Source: an uncultured Pelagibacteraceae bacterium (GTDB taxonomy: Bacteria > Pseudomonadota > Alphaproteobacteria > Pelagibacterales > Pelagibacteraceae). From it: DNA of 38,926 nt. The DNA lies in contig CABZGR010000006.1 in NCBI GenBank assembly GCA_902525295.1, positions 1 through 38,926 on the forward strand, given 5' to 3'. This document shows, piece by piece, positions 26,534 through 35,270 of the stretch (positions within the stretch are counted from its first letter, which is position 1; every line of letters starts with the position of its first letter). The position numbers and the translations under genes are program-made. A model generated the notes under the pieces. It saw only the letters and a list, made by a program, of their open reading frames with translations, made no database searches and had not been told where the DNA came from.

Positions 26534-26564
26534 AAAAGGCTAACTAATTAAGTTAGCCTTTTTT
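26534..26564. terminator. Bidirectional intrinsic terminator after the BMP operon
   Basis: A 12-bp perfect stem AAAAGGCTAACT (26534-26545) and AGTTAGCCTTTT (26551-26562) with loop AATTA has a T-run on the plus strand and an A-rich left flank that supplies Ts on the minus strand. It lies between the BMP gene and the convergent phosphoribosyltransferase gene and can stop both transcripts. Its right end touches the stop codon of the latter. Confidence 0.9.
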
Positions 26565-27084
26565 ATGAATGTTTTTTCTTTAAACCATTGATGTCTATTT
26601 CATCGTAATATTCAGATGGTTGAACTATCCATGGATCACCGTCTAGTAAAATTGGACAAAAATCGGGTGTAAAAGAAGAAGACTTTTTCTTCCAAAGGCA
26701 AGCTGTTTTAATTTCTTCAATATGATTTTTTACAGGAGCATATTTTTTTAACCATTTAATACTTTCATTCAAAGTAAGCCCAGTATCAGATAAGTCATCA
26801 ACTAATAAAACATTTTTAAAGTCTTCATTCTTAGCTATTGAGCTTATGTCTCTTGCAAAAATAAGTTCGCCCTGTTTATTTTCTACAGTTTCTCCAGAAT
26901 AACTTTGAATAACAACATAAGCAGTGGGCAATTTAAATATTCTTGATAGCATATCAATTATAGGTGCTGCACCCCTCATTATTCCGACTAAAACAGATGG
27001 TTTGTAATTTTTTTCAATTGTAAGAGCTAACTTTTCAACTGCTAATTTATAATCTTCATAATTGATTATTAATTTTTCTGCCAT
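26563..27084 (-). CDS. gpt: Xanthine-guanine phosphoribosyltransferase-like enzyme
   Basis: This type I phosphoribosyltransferase (173 aa from the chosen start) converts purine bases plus PRPP to nucleotides. The PRPP motif VLLVDDLSDTGLT is central (about 97-109). The ends match E. coli Gpt in pattern: MAEKLIINYEDY at the start and DPWIVQPSEYYDE at the end. A further in-frame ATG at 27099 adds five residues, but the 27084 ATG gives the Gpt-like N-terminus. It faces the BMP transporter operon, a fitting salvage partner for imported purines. Substrate preference is unproven. Confidence 0.8.
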   Translation of the reverse strand: MAEKLIINYEDYKLAVEKLALTIEKNYKPSVLVGIMRGAAPIIDMLSRIFKLPTAYVVIQSYSGETVENKQGELIFARDISSIAKNEDFKNVLLVDDLSDTGLTLNESIKWLKKYAPVKNHIEEIKTACLWKKKSSSFTPDFCPILLDGDPWIVQPSEYYDEIDINGLKKKHS

Positions 27085-27126
27085 AAAATTTGGTAACATA
27101 AAAAAAAAAAATTAAAAAGGAGAATT

Positions 27127-27417
27127 ATGAAAGGTTACTGGATTGCAACTTACAGTGAAATTAAAGACCCTGAAAGAATGAAAAAATATGCAGATAAAGC
27201 AAAGGAAGCTGTATTAAAACATTCTGGAAAAATTTTAGCTCGAAGTGCTAATAATATTGCACTTGAGGGTAGAGAAATGGTTAGAATAGCACTTGCAGAG
27301 TTCCCAGACGTGGAAACTGCTAAAAAATGCTACGATTCTGAAGAATATGTTGAGGCAAGAACATATCTTAAAGATAATGTAATTAGAGAACATATGATAT
27401 TTGAAGGAATGGAATAA
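27127..27417 (+). CDS. DUF1330-family protein, copy 1
   Basis: This 96-aa protein is a DUF1330 (ferredoxin-like dimeric alpha/beta barrel) member: start MKGYWIATYSEIKDPERMKKYADKA, central ILARS, and end REHMIFEGME. A good AAAAGGAG site precedes the ATG. The family has no agreed function; some members resemble small monooxygenase-like or stress proteins. A paralogue follows 18 bp later, making a tandem pair. Confidence 0.9.
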   Translation: MKGYWIATYSEIKDPERMKKYADKAKEAVLKHSGKILARSANNIALEGREMVRIALAEFPDVETAKKCYDSEEYVEARTYLKDNVIREHMIFEGME

Positions 27418-27435
27418 CTTAGAAAAGGGGCAAAT

Positions 27436-27732
27436 ATGAAGGCATATTGGGTGAGTTTGTATACAGAGATTTCAGATCAAGATAACCTAAAAAAATATGG
27501 TGAAAATGCAATAACAGTTATAAAAAAATTTGGTGGTACTCCTGTAGTTAGAGGAGGCAAACTAAAATATTATAGTGGTGACAAAATATTAAGGACTGTC
27601 ATTTGGGAATTTCCCAGTTATGACATGGCCATATCTTGTCATGACTCAGAAGATTATTTAAAAGCTTGGTCTTATGCAGAACAAACTACAAAAAGACATA
27701 TGTTTATTGTGGAGGGCACTAATACTGAATAG
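27436..27732 (+). CDS. DUF1330-family protein, copy 2
   Basis: This 98-aa paralogue of the preceding gene has the same frame: MKAYWVSLYTEISDQDNLKKYGENA, PVVRGGK, FPSYDMAISCHDSEDYLKAW and HMFIVEGT. The two are clearly related but diverged, so the duplication is not recent. The ATG follows AAAAGGGG. Its 3' end overlaps the convergent glycosylase gene by 14 bp. Two different subunits could form a heteromeric pair, which is speculation. Confidence 0.9.
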   Translation: MKAYWVSLYTEISDQDNLKKYGENAITVIKKFGGTPVVRGGKLKYYSGDKILRTVIWEFPSYDMAISCHDSEDYLKAWSYAEQTTKRHMFIVEGTNTE

Positions 27733-28345
27733 TATCGTCATCAATTGAACGCCACAAATACCAAGTGGCAACAGAGCAGTATGGAGAAAATCTTTTTTGA
27801 AGCTTTTTTACAAAAATTTCAGGTGGAAAATATTTTTTTTTATAGTTGTTTGATATTGCTCTTAATAACCCAATATCCTGAACTGGCCAGATATTAGACC
27901 TATTATAAGTAAATAACAAAATCATCTCTGCTGACCATCTTCCAATTTGTCTTAAAGTTGATAGGTATATAATTGCTTCTTCATCGCTCATTTTTGAAAT
28001 TAATCTTGGATTAAAACTTTTATCTTTAAATTTTTGAGACATTTCCAAGATACCCCTTATTTTTTGACGACTAAGACCGCATTTTTTAAGTTGTGATATT
28101 TTAAGCTTTGAAACAATTTTTGGATTAATTTTTTTTTTACATGCCAATTCAAATTTTTTGAAGACAGAGTCTGCAGCAGCAACGCTTATTTGTTGTCCTA
28201 TTATACTTTTGCATAAAGAATAAAAGACATCTTTTCTAGTAGTTAAATTATTATCTTTATATTTTTTAATTAATGATCTCATAATACTATCTTTTTTTGA
28301 AAGATATGTTCTAGCTTTTTTCCAATATGTCGGTGCCTTACTCAT
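27719..28345 (-). CDS. alkA: DNA-3-methyladenine glycosylase II (AlkA-like, HhH-GPD)
   Basis: This 208-aa base-excision repair enzyme removes alkylated purines from DNA. The helix-hairpin-helix segment LRQIGRWSAEMILLF is at about 131-145 and the catalytic Asp D157 is in WPVQDIGLLRAI. The early SIIGQQISVAAADSVFKKF block is also typical. It lacks the extra N-terminal domain of E. coli AlkA, as in the short alphaproteobacterial form. Its start overlaps the end of the upstream EamA gene by 8 bp, so translation may be coupled. Confidence 0.92.
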   Translation of the reverse strand: MSKAPTYWKKARTYLSKKDSIMRSLIKKYKDNNLTTRKDVFYSLCKSIIGQQISVAAADSVFKKFELACKKKINPKIVSKLKISQLKKCGLSRQKIRGILEMSQKFKDKSFNPRLISKMSDEEAIIYLSTLRQIGRWSAEMILLFTYNRSNIWPVQDIGLLRAISNNYKKKYFPPEIFVKKLQKRFSPYCSVATWYLWRSIDDDTIQY

Positions 28346-29219
28346 TTCTACTTACCGTTACTTGTTTATTTAAATATATTTCTCTTCGAAATATAATGAT
28401 TGATGATATTATTACCAGTGAAGCACCCATCAATGTTTTAATTGTGGGAATTTCATCCCAAATAAAATATCCAAAAGATATTGCAAATATTAATCCTAAA
28501 TATTTAAGAGGTGTAACCAGAGAAACCTCTGATAATTTATATGATTGACTTAATAATAAATTAGCTGTTCCTCCCAACAAGCCAATTGTACATAATAGTA
28601 AGAAATCATTGAGAGTTGGCATGATCCACCCAAATGGTATTGATAAAACTCCAACAATTGTAATTGCAAAAGAAAAAAAGAATGAGATCAACCAGACTGG
28701 TTCTGTTGATGAAAGTTTTCTAATTGTAATTGCAACGTAAGACATTCCAATACAAAAGATTATTGGAAATAAATAATAAATATTTAAGCTAGAAAATCCT
28801 GGTTGGGTAATTACTAAAACACCAATAAAACCAACAAATACTGCGGCCCATCTATATACTCCTACTTTCTCACTTAGTAAAAATATTGATAGCAAAGTTG
28901 TAAATATAGGTGCAGCAAATGAAATACTTGTCACTGTTGCAAGAGGTAGGTTTCTTAGTGCCAAAAATATTGCAGCTAAAGCTATCAGTCCTGAACAACA
29001 TCTAATTAAATGTAATCCTGGTCTATTTGTTTTGTAAAAATCTCTAAATCTTGTCTTAGGAACTAAAAAAATTATTGGCAAAATGCCAAATAGACCTCTA
29101 AAGAACATTACCTGTCCAATTGGATAATCAGATGACCACTTGACTATTACATCCATAAATGAAAAGGCACATATTGATAAAAACATGTAAAAAAAGCCTA
29201 ATTGATTTTTGGAAAGCAT
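28338..29219 (-). CDS. EamA/DMT-superfamily transporter
   Basis: This 293-aa protein has about ten hydrophobic helices in two EamA halves (about 8-137 and 148-280). Typical segments are FSFMDVIVKWSSDYPIGQVMFFRG and LLLSQSYKLSEVSLVTPLKYLGLIFA. DMT carriers export amino acids, nucleotides or metabolites; the substrate here is unknown. Upstream, 34 bp separate it from the divergent msrA. Confidence 0.92.
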   Translation of the reverse strand: MLSKNQLGFFYMFLSICAFSFMDVIVKWSSDYPIGQVMFFRGLFGILPIIFLVPKTRFRDFYKTNRPGLHLIRCCSGLIALAAIFLALRNLPLATVTSISFAAPIFTTLLSIFLLSEKVGVYRWAAVFVGFIGVLVITQPGFSSLNIYYLFPIIFCIGMSYVAITIRKLSSTEPVWLISFFFSFAITIVGVLSIPFGWIMPTLNDFLLLCTIGLLGGTANLLLSQSYKLSEVSLVTPLKYLGLIFAISFGYFIWDEIPTIKTLMGASLVIISSIIIFRREIYLNKQVTVSRNE

Positions 29220-29253
29220 GATAATAACTTTAGATTAATTAAAATTTTTAGCA

Positions 29254-29700
29254 ATGGAAATAGCGACTTTAGCACTTGGATGTTTTTGGGGACCCGAAAT
29301 AAAATTTAGCAAGTTAGATGGAGTAATAAATACAGAGGTTGGATATTGTGGAGGTAATACTGAGAAGACATCTTATAAAGAAGTATGTTATGGTGACACC
29401 AATCACGCAGAAGTAGTTAAAGTTGAATTTGACAATACTAAAATTTCTTATGAGGAAATAATAAGAAACTTTTTTGAATTTCATGACCCAACTACTTTAA
29501 ACCGGCAGGGTCCAGATGTAGGTACTCAGTATAGAAGTGAAATATTTGTTCATGATGAAAATCAAAATAAAATCGCTAACAAAGTATTGAAAGAAATTAA
29601 TGAAAAATTTAAGGGCAAAATCGTTACCAAAATATCAAAATCAAAAAATTATAACAAAGCCGAAGATTATCATCAGAAATATTTGGAAAAAAGTTTCTAA
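29254..29700 (+). CDS. msrA: Peptide methionine sulfoxide reductase A
   Basis: MsrA (148 aa) repairs S-methionine sulfoxide in proteins. The catalytic Cys C10 is in the GCFWG motif (9-13). The GYCGG and GDTNHAEVV segments follow (usual consensus GxTGHAE; here Asn replaces Gly), and AEDYHQKYLEK closes the domain. It is the compact form. Its stop overlaps the start of the sulfurtransferase gene by one base, so the two oxidant/sulfur genes form a unit. Confidence 0.95.
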   Translation: MEIATLALGCFWGPEIKFSKLDGVINTEVGYCGGNTEKTSYKEVCYGDTNHAEVVKVEFDNTKISYEEIIRNFFEFHDPTTLNRQGPDVGTQYRSEIFVHDENQNKIANKVLKEINEKFKGKIVTKISKSKNYNKAEDYHQKYLEKSF

Positions 29701-30512
29701 TGTCACTTATATCAACTGAGCGGCTAGAAAAAAACCTCTCAAATGTAAAAATAATTGATGGCTCTTGGCATATGCCAGCAACAAATAGAAGTGGTAAAGA
29801 AGAATTTAATAAAGAGCATATACCAAATGCAATTTTTTTCGATATCGACAAAAATTGTAATAAATCAACCGACTTACCACATATGTTAACAGACATTAGT
29901 TCGTGGGAAAATATACTATCATCTATGGGCATATCTAACGAAGACGAAATTGTGATTTATGATAATTCTGATGTTTTAAGTGCTTGTAGAGTATGGTTTA
30001 ATTTAATTTACTTTGGCCATGATAAAAAGAAAGTACATGTTTTAGATGGAGGTTTTAGTAAATGGAAAAAAGAAAAAAGAATAACTTCTGCTAATAATAT
30101 AATTATTCAAACAACTAGCTATAAAGCAAAAGAAAATAATGGAATGGTTAAGAGTAAAGATCAGATTGACCAAAATATAATTAAAAAAAAATTTGATTTA
30201 GTTGATGCGAGAAGCAAAGATCGTTTTAATGGCACAACTCCAGACCCAAGAAAAAATGTAAGAAGTGGTTCAATACCTAATTCAATTTGCTTGCCGTTTA
30301 AAACCCTTATCAATGACGATTTTACTTTTAAAAGTAAATCTGAAATTTCTTCTTATTTTAAAGATTTATCTTTAAATGACCCAGTAAATGTAGTGTTTTC
30401 GTGTGGTTCTGGGATCACAGCATGTGTTTTGGCACTTGCATATTCTCAAGTAAATAATATGTATCTTCCAGTCATTTATGATGGTTCATGGGCTGAATAT
30501 GGTAAAATATAA
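29700..30512 (+). CDS. Thiosulfate/3-mercaptopyruvate sulfurtransferase (two rhodanese domains)
   Basis: This 270-aa protein has an inactive N-terminal rhodanese domain (about 5-125) and a catalytic C-terminal one (about 150-268). Active-site loop CGSGITA starts at C235. That loop is of the mercaptopyruvate (CGSGVT) rather than thiosulfate (CRKGVT) type, so 3-mercaptopyruvate is the favoured donor. Cytosolic. Overlaps msrA by one base and is followed by the efflux pair after three bases, so msrA through the RND permease may be one operon. Confidence 0.93.
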   Translation: MSLISTERLEKNLSNVKIIDGSWHMPATNRSGKEEFNKEHIPNAIFFDIDKNCNKSTDLPHMLTDISSWENILSSMGISNEDEIVIYDNSDVLSACRVWFNLIYFGHDKKKVHVLDGGFSKWKKEKRITSANNIIIQTTSYKAKENNGMVKSKDQIDQNIIKKKFDLVDARSKDRFNGTTPDPRKNVRSGSIPNSICLPFKTLINDDFTFKSKSEISSYFKDLSLNDPVNVVFSCGSGITACVLALAYSQVNNMYLPVIYDGSWAEYGKI

Positions 30513-30515
30513 AAT

Positions 30516-31532
30516 ATGAAAAGATCAACAAAAATTACAAGCATAATAGTAATTTTCTTTTTAATTATAGCTACAGTGATTGTTGGTAGAACAATGATTG
30601 GAAATCATTTTAAGAAGAAATTTAGTAAAAGACCACCTCCGGGAATAATTGTTACTGCAGCTGAAAATAGAGTTTTTGAAAATTTAATAAGCACATACGG
30701 AACAGCAAGACCATTTAAAACACAATCCTATAAAATTGAGAAGTATGAAATACTTAAACCTATCAACTTTAATCAAAAAGTAAAAAAAGGTGATGTAATT
30801 GCAGAACTTAAAAATAGAAAAATTACTGCCCAGTTTGATGGAACAATTGGAAAAAGAGAATTTTCAGAAGACATCGAAGTTTCAAAATCTTCAATCTTAG
30901 TTAATCTCGAAAATACCAGTATTATCTATTGTGATGTAGATATACCTGAAATGTTTGTACCATTTATTAAGGTTGGTTTACCTGTTGATATAAAATTTTC
31001 TGGATACAAAGATAAAATATATAAAGGTCAAGTTGATTCGTTAGCTAGTCGAATTAGTGAGGATACTAGATCATTACCAACAAGGATTAAAATGGACAAT
31101 ACATCTAGTGAAATTTTGCCTGGCTCATTTTTAGAAATTTCAATAAAATATGATACAAGAGAAAGCTTAAGTATCCCAGATACCAGCACAATAGTGGAAG
31201 GTGATAATATATTTATCTATAAAGTTGACGAAAAAAATAAAGTATTAAAAACAAATATTGATACCGGCGATAGATACTTGGGTTTTGTTGAAGTTTTAAA
31301 TGGTCTAAAAGTTGGTGACAAAGTTGTTGCTGAGGGTACAAAAAAAGTTAGACCAAATTTAATAATAAGACCTATAAAAAAGGGCGCTAAAGTAGCTAAT
31401 CAAAACAAATCTAATTGGGGTGGAAAAAAGAAAAAAGATACTAAAGAAAACAAGAATGGTATGTTTGCGTGGTTACAAAAATTAAATATATTTAAAAAGT
31501 CTGACTCTGAAAAACAAGAAAATAAAAAATAA
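30516..31532 (+). CDS. RND efflux periplasmic adaptor (HlyD/MFP family)
   Basis: This 338-aa membrane-fusion protein has an N-terminal membrane anchor (about 8-28), then lipoyl/barrel-sandwich and beta-barrel domains (VKKGDVIAELKNRKITAQFDGTIG; LPGSFLEISIKYDTRESLSIPD). The alpha-helical hairpin that docks to TolC in most adaptors appears very short or absent, since the two lipoyl halves are joined almost directly. A basic, Lys-rich tail of about 50 residues is unusual. It precedes the RND pump by 7 bp. It links inner-membrane pump and outer-membrane channel. Confidence 0.9.
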   Translation: MKRSTKITSIIVIFFLIIATVIVGRTMIGNHFKKKFSKRPPPGIIVTAAENRVFENLISTYGTARPFKTQSYKIEKYEILKPINFNQKVKKGDVIAELKNRKITAQFDGTIGKREFSEDIEVSKSSILVNLENTSIIYCDVDIPEMFVPFIKVGLPVDIKFSGYKDKIYKGQVDSLASRISEDTRSLPTRIKMDNTSSEILPGSFLEISIKYDTRESLSIPDTSTIVEGDNIFIYKVDEKNKVLKTNIDTGDRYLGFVEVLNGLKVGDKVVAEGTKKVRPNLIIRPIKKGAKVANQNKSNWGGKKKKDTKENKNGMFAWLQKLNIFKKSDSEKQENKK

Positions 31533-31539
31533 TTAATAC

Positions 31540-34500
31540 ATGTATATAACTGAAGTTAGTATTAAAAGACCTGTTGTTGCATGGGTAATGTCAATGATAC
31601 TAATAATTTTTGGAATTTTTGTATTTTGGGAATTACCTGTTAGGGAATTACCAGATGGTATTCAGCCTCCAGTGGTACAGGTACAAACCGATTATAAATC
31701 TGCTTCAGCTGAAATTGTTGATGAAGAGATAACACAAAAAATAGAAGATGTAATAGGAGGAGCGGAAGGAATTAAGAACATTGATTCTAGTTCGCTTAAT
31801 GGAAGAAGCAGAATAAATATTTATTTTAATACAGATATAGATTTAGATGATGCTGCAAATGACATAAGAGAAAGAGTATCAAGAGTTGCGGACAATTTGC
31901 CAGATCAAGCAAACCCGCCTCAAATTTTGAAACAAGCAGCAGGTTTTACAACTACAATGTGGGTTGCGCTTTCATCACCAACTTGGAATGATTTAGATTT
32001 GGGTGACTATGCTGAAAGATATCTTATAGATGCCTTTTCGAGTGTACCAAATGTTGGTAGAATTTTAGTCGGTGGATTAAGAGAGCTAAGTGTAAGAGTT
32101 TGGGTAGATCCTATCAAGTTAGCAGCCAATAATCTTACTATTCAGGAAGTCGAGAGAGCATTAAGAAATGAAAATATAAACATCCCCGCTGGAACTTTGG
32201 AAGCTAGTAACAAAGATTTAACTCTTAATATTGATAAGTCTTACTCTAACATTGAAACAATTAAACAGCTTCCTCTTAAGAAAAACAAAGATAAAGTCAC
32301 AACTCTTTCTGATATTGCAAATGTTGAGCTTGGTCCAGTTTCTGAGAAAACTTTATTTAAAGCTCAAAGAAAAAATGCAGCCAATTTAAAAACAGTTGGG
32401 ATTGGAATATACGCAAAAAGTGGAGCATCAACTGTCGAACTTTCAAATCAAATTAAAGAGAAAATAAATGTTTTAAATCAATCTTTACCAGATGGTTTAA
32501 AGTTAGAAATAGCATTTAATAGAGCAACCTACGTAGGAACTGCAATACAGGAAGTTTATAAAAGTTTAATCATTGCTTTTATTTTGGTCGTGGTAATAAT
32601 TTACTTGTTTTTAGGAAACTTAAAAGCTGTAATTGTACCAGCTGTAGCTTTGCCAGTAAGTTTAATTGGTTCGTTTTTAGGTTTATATATATTTGATCTT
32701 TCTATAAATATATTTGTTCTCCTAAGTTTTATTTTAGCAATTGGAATAATAACTGATGATTCTGTAATAATGACAGATGCAATTTATACAAGAATTGAAA
32801 AAGGAGAAACACCACTTGTAGCTGCTTATAAAGGCTCAAGACAAATAACATTTGCGATAATAGCTACAACTTTAATATTAGTTGCAGTTTTTTTACCTTT
32901 AATTTTTATTGAGGGTATAGCTGGTACCTTGTTTAAGGAAACTGCAATAGCACTATCTTTCTCAATAGTTGTTTCTTCATTTGTGGCTTTAACACTTTCA
33001 CCAATGTTAGGAAGTAAGTTTTTAAATAAAAAAGAAAAAATTAATTTTTTTGTAAAAAAATTCAATAATGGATTTAAATCTTTTACAGAATTTTATACCG
33101 ACACCTTAAAATTTTGGATTAATAAACAGAAAACAATTTCGATATTTATAATTCTATTAATTGCAGCTTCAGTTTATTTATTTAACTTTACTAAAAAAGA
33201 ATTGATACCATTAGAAGATAGAGGAGCTTATTTAATAATTGGTTCTACAGATGAAGGAAGTTCATTCGAGTACACACAAGAAAAAGCCCAAATAATTGAG
33301 GGAAGAATATTAAAATTGTTACAAGCAGAAGACAGCCCTTACCAAAGATTAATTATGAGGGTGCCAGGTTTCGGTAAGTCTGCAACTTCATATAATACTT
33401 TTATTATAATTGCACTTTTAGATGAATGGAAAAATAGAGAAAAGAGTACACAAGTTGTTTTAAGAGAAGCTATTGGACAAGTTGTTAGTGTGCCTGAGAC
33501 GTTTGCGTTTCCTATATCACCTCAATCTATAAGAGTTTCTAGCTATAATAAACCAGTTCAAATGGTTATTTATGGAACAAGTTATGAAGAGTTAGAGCAA
33601 ATTCAAAGTCAAGTTTTAAGAGAGCTAAGAAGAAATAGAAATATGTTTAGAATTGAAAGTGATTACACAAAAAATAAACCTGAAGTAAAATTAATCACAA
33701 ATAAAAATCGAGCAAATGATTTAGGAGTTTCAATAGAAAATATTGGTAGAACTCTCGAAACATTATACGGTGGAAAGAGAGTTACAACATATAATAAAGA
33801 AGGAAGAGAATACCCCATAATTCTTCAGCAATATTTAGCAGATAGACGAGATAAAGATGGCTTATCAAAGATATTTGTAAGATCCGAAACTACTGGAAAA
33901 TTAGTATCTGTTGCAAGTTTGGTAGAATTTGAAGAGAAAGGAACCGCTGAATCATTACCCAGATATAATAGACAACGTGCAGTAACTATCTCAGCAGCTT
34001 TATCTGAAGAATATACATTATCTGAAGCTATAAAATATTTAGAAGATGTAATGTTGCGAGTTGCTCCTCAAAATCAAATAACTTGGAAAGGTAAGTCCGA
34101 AGAACTAAAAGAGACTAGTAACGAAATATTTCTTATTTTCGCTTTAGCATTAATAACTGCATATTTAGTTATGGCTGCTACTTTTAATTCGTTTGTCCAT
34201 CCTTTTATTATTATATTGACTGTTCCTCTTGCGGTTTTTGGAGGTCTTGTATTCATTTTATTTCTAAATAGTTCGATAAATATATTTTCACAAATTGCCT
34301 TGATTATATTAATCGGTATATCAACAAAAAATAGTATTCTTATCGTTGACTATACTAATCAAATTCGAACAACTGGCGCAAAAATTGAGGAAGCACTGAT
34401 GGAAGCTTGTAAATTAAGAATAAGACCAATCATAATGACTTCATTAAGCACCATGATTGCAATGTTACCTCTTATAGTAGGTAACATAGGTCCAGGCGCA

Positions 34501-34668
34501 GGTGAAGCATCAAGATTGGCAGTTGGATCTACAATTTTTGGTGGAATGATTATTTCTACATTCTTTACATTATATGTAACGCCAACTATGTATTTAATGC
34601 TAGCAAAAAATACTAAGAGAATAGACGCAGTAGATTTAGAACTAGAAAAGCAATTGATTAAAAAATAA
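31540..34668 (+). CDS. RND-superfamily efflux permease (HAE-1/AcrB-like)
   Basis: This 1042-aa proton-driven pump has the usual 12 helices in two repeats with two large periplasmic loops. The proton-relay residues are present: D406 and D407 in helix 4 (GIITDDSVIM) and K930 in helix 10 (GISTKNSILIVDY). N-terminal SIKRPVVAWVMSMILIIFGI and R-E-L-P-D match the family. It forms a complex with the adaptor just upstream; an outer-membrane channel is not encoded in the window. Substrate unknown. Its last 11 bp overlap the convergent lipoprotein gene. Confidence 0.96.
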   Translation: MYITEVSIKRPVVAWVMSMILIIFGIFVFWELPVRELPDGIQPPVVQVQTDYKSASAEIVDEEITQKIEDVIGGAEGIKNIDSSSLNGRSRINIYFNTDIDLDDAANDIRERVSRVADNLPDQANPPQILKQAAGFTTTMWVALSSPTWNDLDLGDYAERYLIDAFSSVPNVGRILVGGLRELSVRVWVDPIKLAANNLTIQEVERALRNENINIPAGTLEASNKDLTLNIDKSYSNIETIKQLPLKKNKDKVTTLSDIANVELGPVSEKTLFKAQRKNAANLKTVGIGIYAKSGASTVELSNQIKEKINVLNQSLPDGLKLEIAFNRATYVGTAIQEVYKSLIIAFILVVVIIYLFLGNLKAVIVPAVALPVSLIGSFLGLYIFDLSINIFVLLSFILAIGIITDDSVIMTDAIYTRIEKGETPLVAAYKGSRQITFAIIATTLILVAVFLPLIFIEGIAGTLFKETAIALSFSIVVSSFVALTLSPMLGSKFLNKKEKINFFVKKFNNGFKSFTEFYTDTLKFWINKQKTISIFIILLIAASVYLFNFTKKELIPLEDRGAYLIIGSTDEGSSFEYTQEKAQIIEGRILKLLQAEDSPYQRLIMRVPGFGKSATSYNTFIIIALLDEWKNREKSTQVVLREAIGQVVSVPETFAFPISPQSIRVSSYNKPVQMVIYGTSYEELEQIQSQVLRELRRNRNMFRIESDYTKNKPEVKLITNKNRANDLGVSIENIGRTLETLYGGKRVTTYNKEGREYPIILQQYLADRRDKDGLSKIFVRSETTGKLVSVASLVEFEEKGTAESLPRYNRQRAVTISAALSEEYTLSEAIKYLEDVMLRVAPQNQITWKGKSEELKETSNEIFLIFALALITAYLVMAATFNSFVHPFIIILTVPLAVFGGLVFILFLNSSINIFSQIALIILIGISTKNSILIVDYTNQIRTTGAKIEEALMEACKLRIRPIIMTSLSTMIAMLPLIVGNIGPGAGEASRLAVGSTIFGGMIISTFFTLYVTPTMYLMLAKNTKRIDAVDLELEKQLIKK

Positions 34669-35257
34669 TATATTTTCTAGTAGTTAAAGATTTACTACAT
34701 TTATTAAGCTGCTTCTTGAATTTGTTTGAATATCCCTCTACCTTTTTTGCCAATACTATAACTTTTTGATTACTTTTATAATTTTTATAATTTCCCCAAC
34801 CTTCATGATAAGCAATATATTGTCTAAAAGAATCTTTTTTCGAAACTTTTAAAATTTTTTCTGTTTTATTTGTATACCATCCAATAAAATCAACACTATC
34901 TTTAAATCTAGTTCTTAAAGCATATTTATTTCCAGTCTCATCTTTATATTGTTTCCAAGTACCTTTAATAGCTTGTGAGTATCCAAATGAGCTAGAAGGT
35001 CTTTTATAAGGTATAACTTTAAATAATTTTTGACGCGCAGGCTTAGCAAGCCAGTCAAAATCAGATTCCATTTTTATTATTGCTAATTGTAAGTTGATTG
35101 GTGTTCCCCACTTTTTTTCAGTTTTTTTCGCGTGTTTATACCAAAGATATCTCTCAGAAAATATTGAACAGCCATCTGCTGTATTTTGAGGTATCGATGA
35201 GCAAGCAGTTAAAAATAATAGACCAAAATATAAAAAATACTTTCTAAAAAGAATCAT
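34658..35257 (-). CDS. Lysozyme-like (transglycosylase SLT-type) lipoprotein
   Basis: This 199-aa protein has a lipobox LTAC (acylated C19), so it is a membrane-anchored lipoprotein. A lysozyme-like domain follows with the candidate catalytic Glu E64 (LAIIKMESDF), SSSFGYSQAIKGTWKQY and IAYHEGWGNYKN. Pattern and size agree with small soluble lytic transglycosylases that cut peptidoglycan. The C-terminal part is Lys-rich. Its 3' end overlaps the RND permease; it is preceded on the same strand by the thermonuclease gene (13-bp gap). Confidence 0.85.
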   Translation of the reverse strand: MILFRKYFLYFGLLFLTACSSIPQNTADGCSIFSERYLWYKHAKKTEKKWGTPINLQLAIIKMESDFDWLAKPARQKLFKVIPYKRPSSSFGYSQAIKGTWKQYKDETGNKYALRTRFKDSVDFIGWYTNKTEKILKVSKKDSFRQYIAYHEGWGNYKNYKSNQKVIVLAKKVEGYSNKFKKQLNKCSKSLTTRKYIIF

Positions 35258-35270
35258 AATTTAATATAAA

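Noticed and set aside
27100..27126. A-run before the first DUF1330 gene as a terminator
   Set aside because: No stem precedes the run in either direction; it is just the A-rich leader with a ribosome site.
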